Positions 22,723 through 33,547 of a stretch of 64,000 bases of DNA are shown piece by piece (the first letter of the stretch is position 1; every line of letters starts with the position of its first letter). Source of the DNA: Dermacentor variabilis (lineage: Eukaryota > Arthropoda > Arachnida > Ixodida > Ixodidae); the NCBI RefSeq assembly GCF_050947875.1, contig NC_134570.1:239684584-239748583 (forward strand), given 5' to 3'. A model generated the notes under the pieces. The model was not told where the DNA came from, made no database searches, and saw only the letters and a program-made list of their open reading frames with translations. A program made the translations under genes and the position numbers.

Positions 22723-23908
22723 ATGGATTTGAAGTCGTTGCGCAAACCGAAATTGCTGGAGCTTGCAAGAGAGTTGGGTCTGGATGTCTCAGACAAACTC
22801 AGAAAACCAGAACTGCTAAGGGCTATTTTTGAGTTAGAGGCTGAGGATGACGAGCTGTCGGAATGCCTTGAGACTATTGAGGAGAGGGCAAAAAGACAGG
22901 AGCGCGAACTTAAAGAGCAAAAAGAGAAACAGGAGCGCGAACTTAAAGAACAGAAAGAGAAACAGGAGCGCGAAATTAAAGAACAGAAAGAGAAACAGGA
23001 GCGCGAACTTAAAGCTTTAACAGAAAGATGAGCGCAAACGAAAAGAACAAAAAGAAAAAGAAGAGCGCGACCACGCTTTGGAAATGAAGCGTCTCGAAAT
23101 AGAGATGGAACGCGCTCGTAATGGAAGTCAGGCACACGGTGCAGGAGAACGAGTATTGTTCAAAATGACTGACCTGATGCGGCCGTTTAAGCTTGGAGAG
23201 GACATTGGTTTGTTCCTGGTTAACTTTGAGCGAACGTGCGAGAAGCAGGGGTTCTCTCGGGAAACGTGGCCACAGCGCTTGCTCACTTTGTTACCCGGCG
23301 AGGCGGCCGACGTAGTCGCTCGCTTGAAGAGAGAGGAGGCAGAGGATTTCGACAAAGTGAAATCGAGTCTGCTAAAAAAGTACAGGCTGTCAGCGGAGGC
23401 GTTCCGTCGCAAGTTTCGGGAAAATGAGAAAGGCAGAAGTGAGTCATACAGAGTTTGCCTACAGGCTTATGTCAAACATGCAGGAGTGGCTCAAAGAAGA
23501 GAAAGCGTTTGGTGACCACGAGAAAGTTCTGCAGTGTTTTGGGCTGGAACAGTTTTATAGTCGGTTACCTGAGAACGTGCGGTACTGGGTCTTGGATAGG
23601 CCAGACGTTTGTACGGTGGCTAAAGCCGCCGAGCTAGCCGAGGAGTCTGTGACGCGTCGGGCTCGCGGAGCTAAGGACGGTCAAAAGGGTGAATTTGGCT
23701 CCAAGTTTGAGAGGCCAAAGTTCACACCCATGAGAGCAAGGGGCGACACACGTAGTGCGGATGCGAGTGAAAGCAGTCTGACCGAACGTAAGGAGACGGC
23801 GGCAGCCGAAGCCGAACGCAGAAAGCGGTTCGAGACGAGGCAAGCGCGCGTGTGTTATACGTGCCAGAAGCCGGGTCACTTTTCGGCACAGTGTCCAGAA
23901 ACAAAAAC
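22723..23908 (+). pseudogene. gag of the gypsy element
   Basis: The start ATG at 22723 opens a 102-codon frame. Residues about 5-35 look like a SAP DNA-binding domain (LRKPKLLELARELGL then LRKPELLRAI). A charged coiled coil follows, with three near-identical tandem repeats of about ten residues (QEREL and EQKEK units). A frameshift at about 23025 moves to the frame 23033-23515 (capsid first half, LFLVNFERTCEKQGF), and another at about 23440 to the frame starting near 23424 (second half, RLMSNMQEWLKEEKAF and QFYSRLPENVRYWVL). The capsid resembles the vertebrate SCAN domain. A CCHC knuckle, CYTCQKPGHFSAQC, lies at 23853-23894. Gag would package element RNA. Confidence 0.85.
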
Positions 23909-24480
23909 AAAAGTCGTGTTTTTGTCATTATGCAGCACTGACGAGAACATGAAGCTTCTCGAGCCTTACATGCGAGACCTCCTCGTGAACGGGAAAAAGT
24001 GCCGAGTGCTTCGCGATTCCGCAGCTACCATGGATGTAGTTCACCCCCCTTACGTAGAACCCGATATGTTCACGGGCGAGTGCGCATGGATCAAGCAAGC
24101 CGTGGAAGCTCATAGCGTGTGTCTGCCCGTAGCAAAAGTGCTTATTGAAGGACCTTTCGGAGCGCTTGAGACGGAGGCCGCAGTGTCATCTATGCTGCCC
24201 CCCCAGTACCCGTACCTATTTTCGAACAGGTCCGATCACCTCCTGCGCGAGAAGGGGCTTTTGTTTGGTGAGGCTAGCGTTCAGGCCTTAACCAGATCGA
24301 AGGTTCGGGAGCTCGCTGCAAAGGCGGTAGTTGCGGGGCCGACGTTGTCGAACAATAAGAAAGGGTCAAAGGCGCAGCAAGCTGATATTCAGAGCACGCC
24401 CGAACTGAATAAAATTGAGCCTGTAGCGTTAAAGGCACCAGATACTGGAGAGGAAATTCCCGATGCGGGAAAGTTAGAAG
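23909..24480 (+). pseudogene. retroviral-type aspartic protease of the gypsy element
   Basis: The protease is continuous with the knuckle frame. LLVNGKKCRVLRDSAATMDVV (catalytic Asp codon at 24015) matches the D-S/T-G-A active-site region, but reads DSA, so the catalytic-loop Gly is replaced by Ala and the enzyme is probably dead. A downstream block around GPFGALETEAAVSSM suits the second half of the fold. A poorly conserved linker leads into integrase with no RT between, which is the key structural oddity. In an intact element the enzyme cleaves Gag-Pol. Confidence 0.75.
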
Positions 24481-25470
24481 AGCTATCTGCAGATTTGCTC
24501 ATCGCGCCTACGTCAGACGGACTTAATAGGTTGCTAAAAGTCAGCCGGTCGGCTTTGATAGCCGAGCAAAAGAAGGATGGCAGCCTAGAAAACATACGCT
24601 GCATTGTCAAGGAAGGTATCGCCAAGAAAAATGCTCGCTTTGTGGAAAGAGGTGGGGTCCTGTACCGGAAGTATCTAGACCGCAGGGGAGTGGAGTTCGA
24701 TCAGCTGATCGTTCCTCAGTGCTACCGTCAGGATCTGTTGCGCTTGTCGCATGGGGGTTCGTGGTCCGGACACCTAGGAGTTAAGAAAACTAAGGACCGT
24801 CTCTTGTAAGAGTACTATTGGCCAGGGTGTTTTCGGCACGCAGACCACTTTGTGAGGACATGTGACACCTGTCAGCGGGTGGGCAAACCAGGGGACAAAT
24901 CGAGGGCGCCGTTGAAGTTGGTACCTATCATTACAGAGCCTTTTAGACGGCTCGTTATTGATACAGTGGGACCTCTGCCGGTAACAGCCACGGGGTACAG
25001 ACACATTTTGACTGTGATCTGCCCAGCGACAAAGTTCCCTGAAGCAGTGCCGCTTAAAGAACTCAGCTCAGTTGAGATAGTCAATGCACTACTGTCCATA
25101 TTTGCGCGAGTTGGTTTTCCTGCGGAAATACAGTCAGATCAGGGCACGGTGTTTACGAGCGCTTTGACGACAGCCTTTCTCGAAAGGTGCGGGGTAAAGC
25201 TGTTACACAGCTCAGTGTACCACCCACAGTCGAATTCCGTTGAGAAGCTCCACTCTGTCATGAAGCACGTGTTGAGAGCATTGTGTTTTGAACAACAAAC
25301 TGACTGGGAGCTGTGTCTGCCTGGAGTGATGTTTGCATTAAAGACCGCGCCGCATGCGGCTACGGGGTTTTCGCCGGTTGAGCTAGTGTACGGTCGCTCG
25401 TTGCGTTCTCCGCTTCGCATGCTTCGAGACGGATCACTGCCCTCTCCAATGGCTGCAGAACATCTCTTCC
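24481..25470 (+). pseudogene. integrase of the gypsy element
   Basis: The N-terminal region shows LIVPQCYRQDLLRLSHG and an HHCC zinc finger: His pair in HGGSWSGH (about 24750-24773), Cys pair CDTC (about 24861). A single in-frame TAA at 24807-24809 interrupts it. The catalytic core follows, with Asp in VIDTVGP (24960), Asp in QSDQGTVF (25137) and Glu in SVEKLH (25242), 34 residues after the second Asp. The block TGFSPVELVYGRSLRSPL is typical of the core's end. Homology to integrase ends at about 25440-25470, where RNase H sequence is joined. It would insert the cDNA into the genome. Confidence 0.88.
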
Positions 25471-25584
25471 ACAAATGGCCGCCTCCTGCGCTGGAGCCTC
25501 GCTTTGCAACAATATTCCTTTGAGGTGCGTTACAAAAAGGGGAGTCTCAACGGTAACGCCGATGGCTTAAGTCGAAGCCCCTAA
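25471..25584 (+). pseudogene. RNase H C-terminal remnant, located after integrase
   Basis: This frame reads TNGRLLRWSLALQQYSF and then YKKGSLNGNADGLSRSP with a stop at 25582-25584. It is the well-known end of Ty3/gypsy RNase H (RWxLxLQxY...NxxADxLSR). It is out of frame with the preceding integrase. Its position downstream of integrase and close to the 3' LTR implies the order PR-IN-RT-RH with a large deletion, rather than PR-RT-RH-IN. Confidence 0.85.
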
Positions 25585-26066
25585 CGTAGGAATCAGCCTC
25601 AGAGTTGTTTGTTACTGATGTTTTTCTTCCTGAGGCAGGATTTTTTAACATATTGCTTTTGTTTAGTGTTTCAAAGTGATGACGTGCTTTCTAGTGCAAT
25701 TTTCCAATTTGTGGACGCGTTCTGAGTGCTGCTAGACTACTGTAAGGAACTAGGCAGTGGTATAAAAGGGGAAAGAGCCTGGCAGGTCTTGGTGAGGGTT
25801 GTTTCGTGCTTGCTGACTGAGCGGTTGAGTTTCGGCGTAGTTCTAACGCTTGCTGGGAACGAGAACAAAAATGTCAACTCTCCCGAAGTCACTTTGCAGT
25901 GTCCTGTGTGAACCTGAACGAGAGAACGAGGCCTTCTCTGTGCGCTGCGCTCAAGAAACACCGAAGGACGCCCAACTTCGGTTATGAGCATCATCGAGCG
26001 ACATCCCTCCGGACAGCGGATGCAGTCCCCTGACCATCGGGATCTCCTTCCCCCGGCGGGGCGGTC
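25585..26066 (+). other. 3' untranslated part of the gypsy element
   Basis: No further gene is seen between the RNase H stop and the 3' LTR. The last bases before the LTR (ccccggcggggcggtc) are purine-poor, so no normal polypurine tract is visible there. Confidence 0.5.
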
Positions 26067-26687
26067 TGTTACGTTTCGCCTACGACGCGCGGTATAGCCG
26101 GCGCGGATGCAACGGACGCCGGGGCTTGGTTCAAAGCGGCGGACATTTTGGCCCGTTCGGCGCCGCCGCTACGCCTCCCCGCCAAGCGCGTCCAGGCATG
26201 TTCCAATGCCACGTGTCTTCGTGTGCGCGTATGTGTGTGTGTGCATGTTGGTGCCCACGCTTGTCAAAGCGCGGCAGCCGGGGAGAGGAGCTCCCCAAGT
26301 GTGAAGCGAGGAGGTCTGACGGCGCCGGCCCGGCGGATGCGTCACTACACTCGTCTCAACATGTCTCTCAGCCTGTCGGTGCCCCGTCACGTGCGCCTCT
26401 GACGAGGCGTTCCTTTCCCCTCGACTCCGAGAGTATAAGAGCAGCTGCTCCCGGACGCTCCGATTTCTTCTGTTGAGTTAAGTGCTCTCCCGTCTCTCCA
26501 CTTCGGTCGACCTGACCGCCCGCTCTTATGCGATGATAGAATAAACAAGTTGTTCTGTTAGCAGTCGACTCATGCTTTGCTCGGACCTTCGGATGCTTCC
26601 AGTTGTGCCCCAGGCCGCCAGGCCAACGCTACCCTTGGGGCTTGCGACCCATCTGCAATAACGGGTGTCAGCACTGAGGTTCCAACA
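26067..26687 (+). repeat. 3' LTR
   Basis: Direct repeat of 21775-22407 with the same ends, TATA-like box and AATAAA (26540-26545). It lacks 12 bp relative to the 5' LTR. Confidence 0.92.
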
Positions 26688-26691
26688 GCAC

Positions 26692-28200
26692 ACGGCTTTC
26701 TCTACGTTGAAAATGCTGAGTTTCACGTTCCATACAGCCCATGCTCTAGTGGCGCCATCTGGTGGCATCAAAGTGAGATGCCACACCCGTGGGCTCTCCC
26801 TGACCCCACTACCCCCTTCTAGTTCACTATACCGACGACAGGACGTCAAAGACGATTCATTACCATTTCTACTCGAGCGAGCATTACCGCGACTTTCGAC
26901 CCTTTCAATGAAATTGCAGCTAATTTTCCCTGATAGAGGCACAAATTCCCTGAGTTTTTCCAGACTAATCAAAATCCCTGAGAATTCCCGGTTTTCCTGG
27001 TTGGTAGACATCCTGAAGTATATTGGCCACAATTGAAGGCCTAATTTGGGCACCTAATGTGGCTAGCGAAGGAATATCGAAAAAAACGTGAGACGCTTGG
27101 TCCACAGAGAACCATATGCATGCTGCTTGTTATCCTACACTGGTGAGGCAAAAAACTCCGGAGAGGTTGCGATAACATCGAAATGAAGGTAATGCCCTCA
27201 AGCGAACGTGTTGGCAATCCGTTGAGTCCCCACAGTAGAGGCGGTGAGCGACCATTGCTTCTTTTTTTTTGGTCTGCTAGCCAGAAAACGTCCAAAACTC
27301 AGTGAGGCCAAATTAACTCAGCCAGAGAAAAACGAACGCACACCGAAGTGCGCTACGTGGTTGTCAGGGCAATACGAGAAAAACGCATGCGCTCTGGCTG
27401 GTTCAGCAGCCCGCGGGTAGCAAGAACAAAAAAGAAAAAGGAGAGGCTCAATGTGTCCTCGCAAATAGAAGTGCAAGTAGAAAAATAAGTAACAACGTAG
27501 TTATCTTTGCTGGCTTTAGTGTCTTGACATATGGATGCTTTGGTGCAGGTGAAAAAACTGTTGATATTCTTTTCTGTGAGATGACGGCACAAATGAACCA
27601 TCACACCGCTTCGTCTCATTGGACTTCGCAGCGTGCTTTGTCAACCTGTCTGATAGCGAGTTGATTTGGCTCGTCTCGTTGTATGGTCCGATGTATGACT
27701 TTAGAAAAGTCAATGCACCTTTGGAGTCAAATGTTTATAAGTACATTAAACCCACAGAAATCTGGAATTGAAAATCTAAAGCACAACTTCGGAAATGTCA
27801 ACGCACCTTTCACATCAAAAGTTTATGTGATCTTTATACCCATAAAGTTTCGGAATTGAAGTCCATGTGCTCCATAGATTCCGCGGCCTCCGCGAGATGC
27901 CGCAACGACACTGCTCACCATCAAAACACCCTTCAAACTTTGTGCTCGGATGGGGCTCTTTGCGTTATGTGGCTCCAGGCGCATGGGCGTTGCCACGAAA
28001 TCCTACCCAAATTCACAATCTTCGCGCCGAAATGTCTTTTCGAGCGTGAAAAACACATTCTAGACAAAATGCAGAATGATTTCCGGCGCCGGGGGTTGTT
28101 TTGGTCGGCGGAGCATGAGAGCATGGAAAAATTTCGGGGAGGGGCCGAAGCCCCATAAGCCCTCCCCCCCCCCCCCCTGCTGTATGCCACAGGCAAACGG
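26692..28200. other. unassigned repeats, no gene
   Basis: Contains a stretch rich in repeated ttccctga / ttcc motifs (26925-27000). A diverged tandem pair lies at about 27712-27860 (unit around gtcaatgcacctttggagtcaaa, repeated at about 27797). A 14-C homopolymer sits at 28164-28177. The open frames here look like translated repeats. Confidence 0.4.
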
Positions 28201-28204
28201 GAGA

Positions 28205-30530
28205 AGTCCCACCCATCAATAAATAAAAAACAGCAGCAAAGTGTTTGCATGGCAGTTTCGACTTATTGAAGTCAAAGCATGTGCAGCTTGGAGTGATAAA
28301 ATTCACCTCATGAAAGACTGTTACTGAGAGAATGAATGAGAAAGGTTCCTTCACTCCAAACTTCCACGTCTTTGGGCCTGTAATCAGACACTCGTGCGAG
28401 CCGTTCCATGATATACCTTGTTATAACAGGGTGCCTCCCATGGAGGAACTTGGGCACAGCACGATGATGAAGGTCGTACGTGGACGAAAAACTGAAGGAA
28501 CTGCATCTCTTTCACTGGAAAAACATTTTCTGCCGAAACTCTCAAAAGCCCTTGCAGGCTACGATAACCACTATTTCCAGCTATATATAAGTAGGCCTTG
28601 AGTTCCTTATTTTTTTTTATTCTGTTGTGTCATTTTGTGCCAAAAGGGAGGGCCATCCTATACATCTTTACCCACATTTCTTTTACTGAGAGCCATTTCC
28701 TGCTTACATAGGCTTGTAACTTCTCGTTTTCTTTTCATAGTGGCGACTGCTTCAAGGTTTCTAATGCTTTCGTTAGGTCATCCTCATTCGCACTGGCTGC
28801 TACTTGTCTGAGCACAAAGTCGACATCTTCCATTTCATGTTATTTTTTGGAGAGCCACCTGTACCAAGCCTATTCTTTATGAAAGTCGCACAGGGCTGGC
28901 CAACTGTTCGGGAAGGCAGCAAGAAAGTGCGCTGATCTCCATCGGGCTATAGTCCACCATCCAAAACATAGGACTCAGATTTGGGTTCAAGGACTTAAAG
29001 GGCCCCTCACCAGACCCCATAGAAAGTTTTGGTTATATGCTGGAAGTTGTTGTGTGTTCTCTAGGGAGCGTTCTGCCACCGAAATTTTTCAAATCGGCTC
29101 CTTAATAGCCGAGATAGACATATTTCAGTGCCGCAAACTCACGATTTCAGCAAGCGGGCTCCACTGCCAAGCAACACGCTCTCTTCACTTGTCCCGTCTA
29201 GCCCACACAAGCGAAATGCCTTCCCTGCGTTCTCCCATACCGGACCTCGAGGATCGCATGACTCATACGTCACAGGCCCCGCCTTCATTTTATTTTGTCC
29301 TAAATTTTTTTTCGGCGCTACGCAGTTCCGCTGACGTCATTGCCCGCGAGCTGTTGTCTCGTTCGCACAGCGCACAGTGCGAAGTAAAACAAAAAACACG
29401 TAGACATTCCGTTTGTGTTTTACTATTTCTCTAAACTTCAATTCGTCAATTCAAGCAACAGATCGCAGAGATAACAGATGTCTTGAATAATTCTTTCTCG
29501 GAAGTCACGTGTTACCACGAGCGACGTCACACTGCGGACACGATTACGTCACCATCCGGCTTGGAGCGTGGCGGCCACGAGTGAAGAAGGAAACGGCGTT
29601 CGGATTGAAATTTCAAGATCTTTTCGCGGCGTGTAGTGATGTAATACTTTGCTTGCAGACACGATTGTTGTCACACAATGTATGCTCTGCGCTTGTCAGC
29701 TCAAGATGGCCAGACCTGGTGAGTGGCCCTTTAAAGATGTTTAGTGCCTCTTCGATGCAGTGAGCTGTTTCAAATCGTACAATGAAGGCACCTGCAATAG
29801 CATAGGAACTTGCTGTCTTCACCACTATCAGGAAGAGTGGAAGGGCATAATCCGTTGTTTTGTAAGTAGCATCAAGACATGCCACATGGTCACTATACTT
29901 CAGTATTAACTCCTTCATGAACTCAGTTTGAACGCGAAGCAGCAGTGTCTGCTTGCATTGCTGTGCCACAGTTTCCAAAGCGTCACAATCATGTAACTCA
30001 GCCTGTGGTTCTATTTGCCCTTCTGAATCATCTTCCACAGACTTGATGTGATAGGGTCAAAAGAAAGAATTTGTTCCTGGTGCTTTATTATTTTTCTCTT
30101 TCAGTTGTGCCACATACTCTGCCACATTCTCTTGATCAACTGAACTAAACCTGTCCTTGTGAAGTGCCTTCTGGATATGAGTTTTTGTCTTTCATCGTAG
30201 GGTAAAAAATCTCTGCATGTGGTCAGGGTCTGCTTCTTCGAGAACAGAACTTCTTGGACAAAAAAACTTCAGACAGCTTGCAACGGTTCTTGCAGATGTC
30301 ACACCTTGTACGAGATCGCAAATTTTTTTGGACACTTCTGAATTTGTTGGTTGTGCGTAGCCTGCACAGTGAGCATCAACGTCATGGTCGGAGTGGCTTT
30401 CTCTGTCGCATGTGCAGATATAGAAGCGATGCTGGCACCACACAGGTTTGCCACTAGCTGCTTCTTGCAGAGCCAACCTCAGTCGGTGCATCACTTCTTT
30501 TGAAGCTGTTTCACACTGCCATTTGGTACA
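28205..30530 (-). pseudogene. MULE-type transposase with SWIM zinc finger, split by a MITE
   Basis: Read on the minus strand: an N-terminal part from about 30530, then the MULE DDE region with YSDHVACLDATYKTTDYALPLF (catalytic Asp in LDATYKT) at about 29900. The block around MFWMVDYSPMEISAL (second acidic region) lies beyond an inserted element, at about 28940. Helical sequence follows, then a SWIM finger, CTCFDFNKSKLPCKH (C-x-C...C-x-H), at about 28240-28285. Two in-frame TGA codons interrupt the first part (30190s and 30050s) and a frameshift lies near 28900. Mutator-like transposases and related host proteins share this layout. Which of the two is represented cannot be settled without a search; multiple lesions show it is dead. 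Confidence 0.8.
28999..29730. mobile_element. non-autonomous DNA transposon (MITE) at a TTAA site
   Basis: Inverted ends AGGGCCCCTCACCAG (28999) and CTGGTGAGTGGCCCT (ending 29730) are flanked by TTAA at 28995-28998 and 29731-29734. Removal of the element plus one TTAA restores the MULE reading frame exactly. There is no coding capacity. The TTAA duplication is like that of piggyBac-group transposases; the mobilising family is not identified. The element at 47415-48864 has related ends. Confidence 0.85.
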
Positions 30531-30534
30531 TTAC

Positions 30535-31211
30535 TTTGAGACGTTGATCTAAAACGAAAACAAAAGAACACATGGTAAGCAGCGTTAACCAAATTAACTG
30601 GCTTTCAAAATTGCCTGAAGGAAATAAGAACCCTTTAAGTGGTAGAAAACCAAGGTATTTGAGATATGAGAGCACAAGAAATGACAACTGAAACATGTAG
30701 GCAATAGAAGGCCTTGTTATGATAACGGTGACGTTACAGAACAATACTCACAATGCACTATTGTAAAATAATTCTAAGCATGTAACATTTTTTACAGCTT
30801 CAGCTGTGTTTGCCGGGACCTATGGATAACCAAGTATCCCTTATCCATGAATACTGCACTTCGGTGCAATAAAGCATACTTTTCTTGTAATGCTCCTCGA
30901 CTGACACTTCTATCAGTGGCACCAAATGCTAAGATCTAGCAGCAAGAATTGCAGTATCAATAAATAAAACAAAGAAACAAAAATAAATAAATAATAATGG
31001 GTGCAAACAGAAAAATTCTATACATTAATGCACTAGTCAAGAGCAATACAAAACAACGACTGCCAAAGAACTCAACAAATGTGACTGTCAAGTATTGCAA
31101 GATGTCAGTACAACACTCTTCTTGAGCCTTGTAGAATACCCTAGGAAATGTAATGCGAAATGAAACTCGTGCACTAACGCAGTGTTCAGAAAGAAGCATA
31201 TTGAGCGATAT
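30535..31211. other. unassigned spacer
   Basis: No gene is recognised. A low-complexity A-rich stretch (aataaataaat) lies at about 30960-31000. Confidence 0.4.
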
Positions 31212-31222
31212 ATTTCATCGCA

Positions 31223-31852
31223 GATTAGAAGAACTGGTAAGGCTTATACATTGCTGAATACTGGACATGTCCTCTGCTATAGAGGTCTCCCAGTTAAGAA
31301 GCAATACGGGCTAGGATTCCTAATCTATAAGGACATGGCAGGCAACATTGACGAATTCTACAGCATTAATGAGAGGGTAGGTGTAGTCGTAATCAAACTT
31401 AATAAGAGCTATAGATTAAAGATAGTACAAGCCTATGCTCCAACATCCAGTCACGACAATGAAGTAGATCACTTTTATGAAGATGCTGAATTAGCAATGA
31501 GAAAAGCACAAACTCAGTATACCGTAGTAATAGCCGACTTCAATGCAAAAGTGGGGAAAAAGCAATTCACAACTACGGCGTTGATTCTAGGAAAGCTAGA
31601 GGAGAGATGCTGGTAGAATTTGCAGAGAGGAATAAGCTGAGAATAACGAACACCTTTTTTAAGAAGTGTAGCAAAAGAAAGTGGACCTGGAAAAGCCCTA
31701 ATGGTGAGACAAGAAATGAAATTGATTTCATACTTTCTGCTGATCCCAGCATAGTGCAGGATGTAGAAGTGTTAGGTAGGGTAAAGTGCAGTGATCATAG
31801 GTTAGTAAGGGCTAGGATTCACCTTAATTTGAAAGGAGAAGGAGTAAAATAG
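31223..31852 (+). pseudogene. RTE endonuclease, copy 1
   Basis: The first frame contains VQAYAPTSSHDNE and VIADFNAKVGKK (the catalytic GDFNAKxG motif with Gly changed to Ala). A frameshift near 31605 leads to the second frame with WKSPNGETRNEIDFIL and KCSDHRLVRARI, the conserved D and SDH motifs. Activity would be target-site nicking. The N-terminal catalytic Glu region is absent through truncation. Confidence 0.85.
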
Positions 31853-33450
31853 GTCAAAAAGAAACAGGTCCACCTAGAGGCAGTAAGAGTAAACGCAGAC
31901 ATTCAGGCTGGTACTTGCAAACGAATATGCAGCCTTAGAACAGAGAGATGAAGATGACACAGAGGTAATGAATGAAACCGTAACTAGGTTGGCTTCAGAG
32001 GCAGCAATTGAAGTGGGAGGCAAGGCAACCAGTAGGCAAGCTCTCCCAAGTAACAAAGGACCTAATAAAGAAACGACAATTGAATGAAAGTGTCCAACTC
32101 AAGAGATAAGATAGAATTCGCAGAACTGCCAAAACTGATCAACAAGGCAAGAATAAGTGATATTCAAAACTATAAAGCGAGAAAGACTGAAGAAGCTGTA
32201 AAAAATGGTCGCAGCCTGAAATCAGTGCGAAGGAAACTTGGCATAGGACAAACCAAGATGTATGCACTGTAAGATAAGCAGGGTAATATTATCAGCAATC
32301 TCGAAGGTGTAATAAATGAAGTGGAAGAATTCTTTACTGACCTGTGCAGTACCCAGAGCACTCGGGAGAACTCCATTCGGAACGATAATGAACAGGATAC
32401 AGAAACTCCTCCTATAACTAGAGATGAGGTCAGAAGGGCCTTGGGCATGACATAAAACGAGGAAGAGTGGTAGAAGATGGAATAATGGTCAATGTAATCA
32501 AAGATGGAGGAGACGTAATGCTTGGGAAACTGGCGGCTCTATATATGAAGTGTCTATCGACTGTAAGGGTCCCACAAAACTGGAATGCAAACATTATACT
32601 AATCCACAAAAAGGGGAGACTTTAAAGAATTGAAAAATTATAGGCCCATTAGCTTACTCCCAGTATTATATAAAATATTTACCAAAATAATCTCCAATAG
32701 AATAAGGGCAGCACTGGACTTCAGTCAATGAAGGGAGCAAGCTGGCTTCAGGAAAGGATACTCTACAATGGGTCACATTCATGTCATTAATCAGGTTATC
32801 GAGAAATGCAGAGAGTACAATGAGCCTCTCTGTATGGACGAGAGGATAAACGACGAAAAGGCATTTGATTCAGTAGAGATACCAGCAGTCATAGAGACAC
32901 TGTGTAATCAAGGAGTACAGACTGCTTACGTAAATACCTTGGAAAATATCCACAGAGGTTCCACAGCTACCTTAATTCTACACAAGAAAAGCAGGAAGAT
33001 GCCTATAAACAAAGGGGTCAGGCAGGGAGATGCAATCTCTCTAATGCTATTCGCTGCGTGCTTGGAAGAAGTATTAAAGCTATTGAACTGGGAAGGCTTA
33101 GGAGTAAGGATAGACAGCGAATATCTCGGCAACCTTCAATTTGCCTATTCAGCAACAATGCAGAGGAATTACAACAAATGATTGAGGACCTTAATAGAGA
33201 GAGTGTGAGAGTGGAATTGAAGATTAATGTGCAGAAGACAAAGATAATGATGAAAAGCCGGGCAAGGGAACAAGAGTTCAAGATCGCCAGTCAGCCTCTA
33301 GAGTCTGTGAAGGAGTATGTTTGCCTAGGTCAATTAATCATAGGGAACCCTGATCACGAGAAGGAAATTCAAAGAAGAATAAAAATGGATTGGATCGCAT
33401 ACAGCAGACATTACCAGATCCTGCCTGGAAGCTTACCATTATAATTGAAA
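31853..33450 (+). pseudogene. RTE reverse transcriptase, copy 1
   Basis: A broken series of frames matches the intact order seen in copy 2 (58090-59400). Visible blocks are the linker with the NYKARKTEE region (32084-32270), YRPISLL-like sequence at about 32640, QAGFRKGYST at about 32740, DEKAFDSVEIPAV (palm A) at about 32855, INKGVRQGDAISLMLF at about 33010, and YVCLGQLI at about 33320. The FADD block is damaged: the sequence at about 33140 reads QFAYSATM. At least five frame changes were counted. Confidence 0.85.
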
Positions 33451-33547
33451 AGGAAGGTGTACAATCAGTGCACTTTACCAGTGCTCACATATGGGGCACA
33501 GACTGACAAAGAAGCTTGAGAACAAGTTAAGGGCCACACAATGAGCG

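Larger units (their letters stand above)
21771..26691 (+). mobile_element. Ty3/gypsy LTR retrotransposon, probably Gmr1-like, RT deleted
   Basis: The element is bounded by LTRs of 633 bp (21775-22407) and 621 bp (26067-26687), both starting TGTTAC and ending CCAACA, and by a 4-bp duplication GCAC (21771-21774 and 26688-26691). Internal order is leader, gag (SAP domain, coiled coil, SCAN-like capsid, CCHC knuckle), protease, integrase, then only the last 37 codons of RNase H. The RT and most of RNase H are absent, so the element cannot move by itself. Standard Ty3/gypsy elements have RT and RNase H before integrase; the reverse order seen here is known from Gmr1-type elements. Two gag frameshifts and an in-frame TAA in integrase add to the damage. 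Confidence 0.85.

Noticed and set aside
24852..25523. Separate integrase gene starting at 24852
   Set aside because: The same frame continues upstream of the TAA at 24807 with the HHCC finger, so this is one damaged pol, not a new start.
28013..28360. Independent SWIM-domain gene
   Set aside because: The SWIM finger is on the same strand and in the expected place after the MULE catalytic region, so it is treated as part of that element.
29054..29434. 126-codon open frame inside the MITE
   Set aside because: No domain; the surrounding element has terminal repeats and no transposase similarity in any frame.
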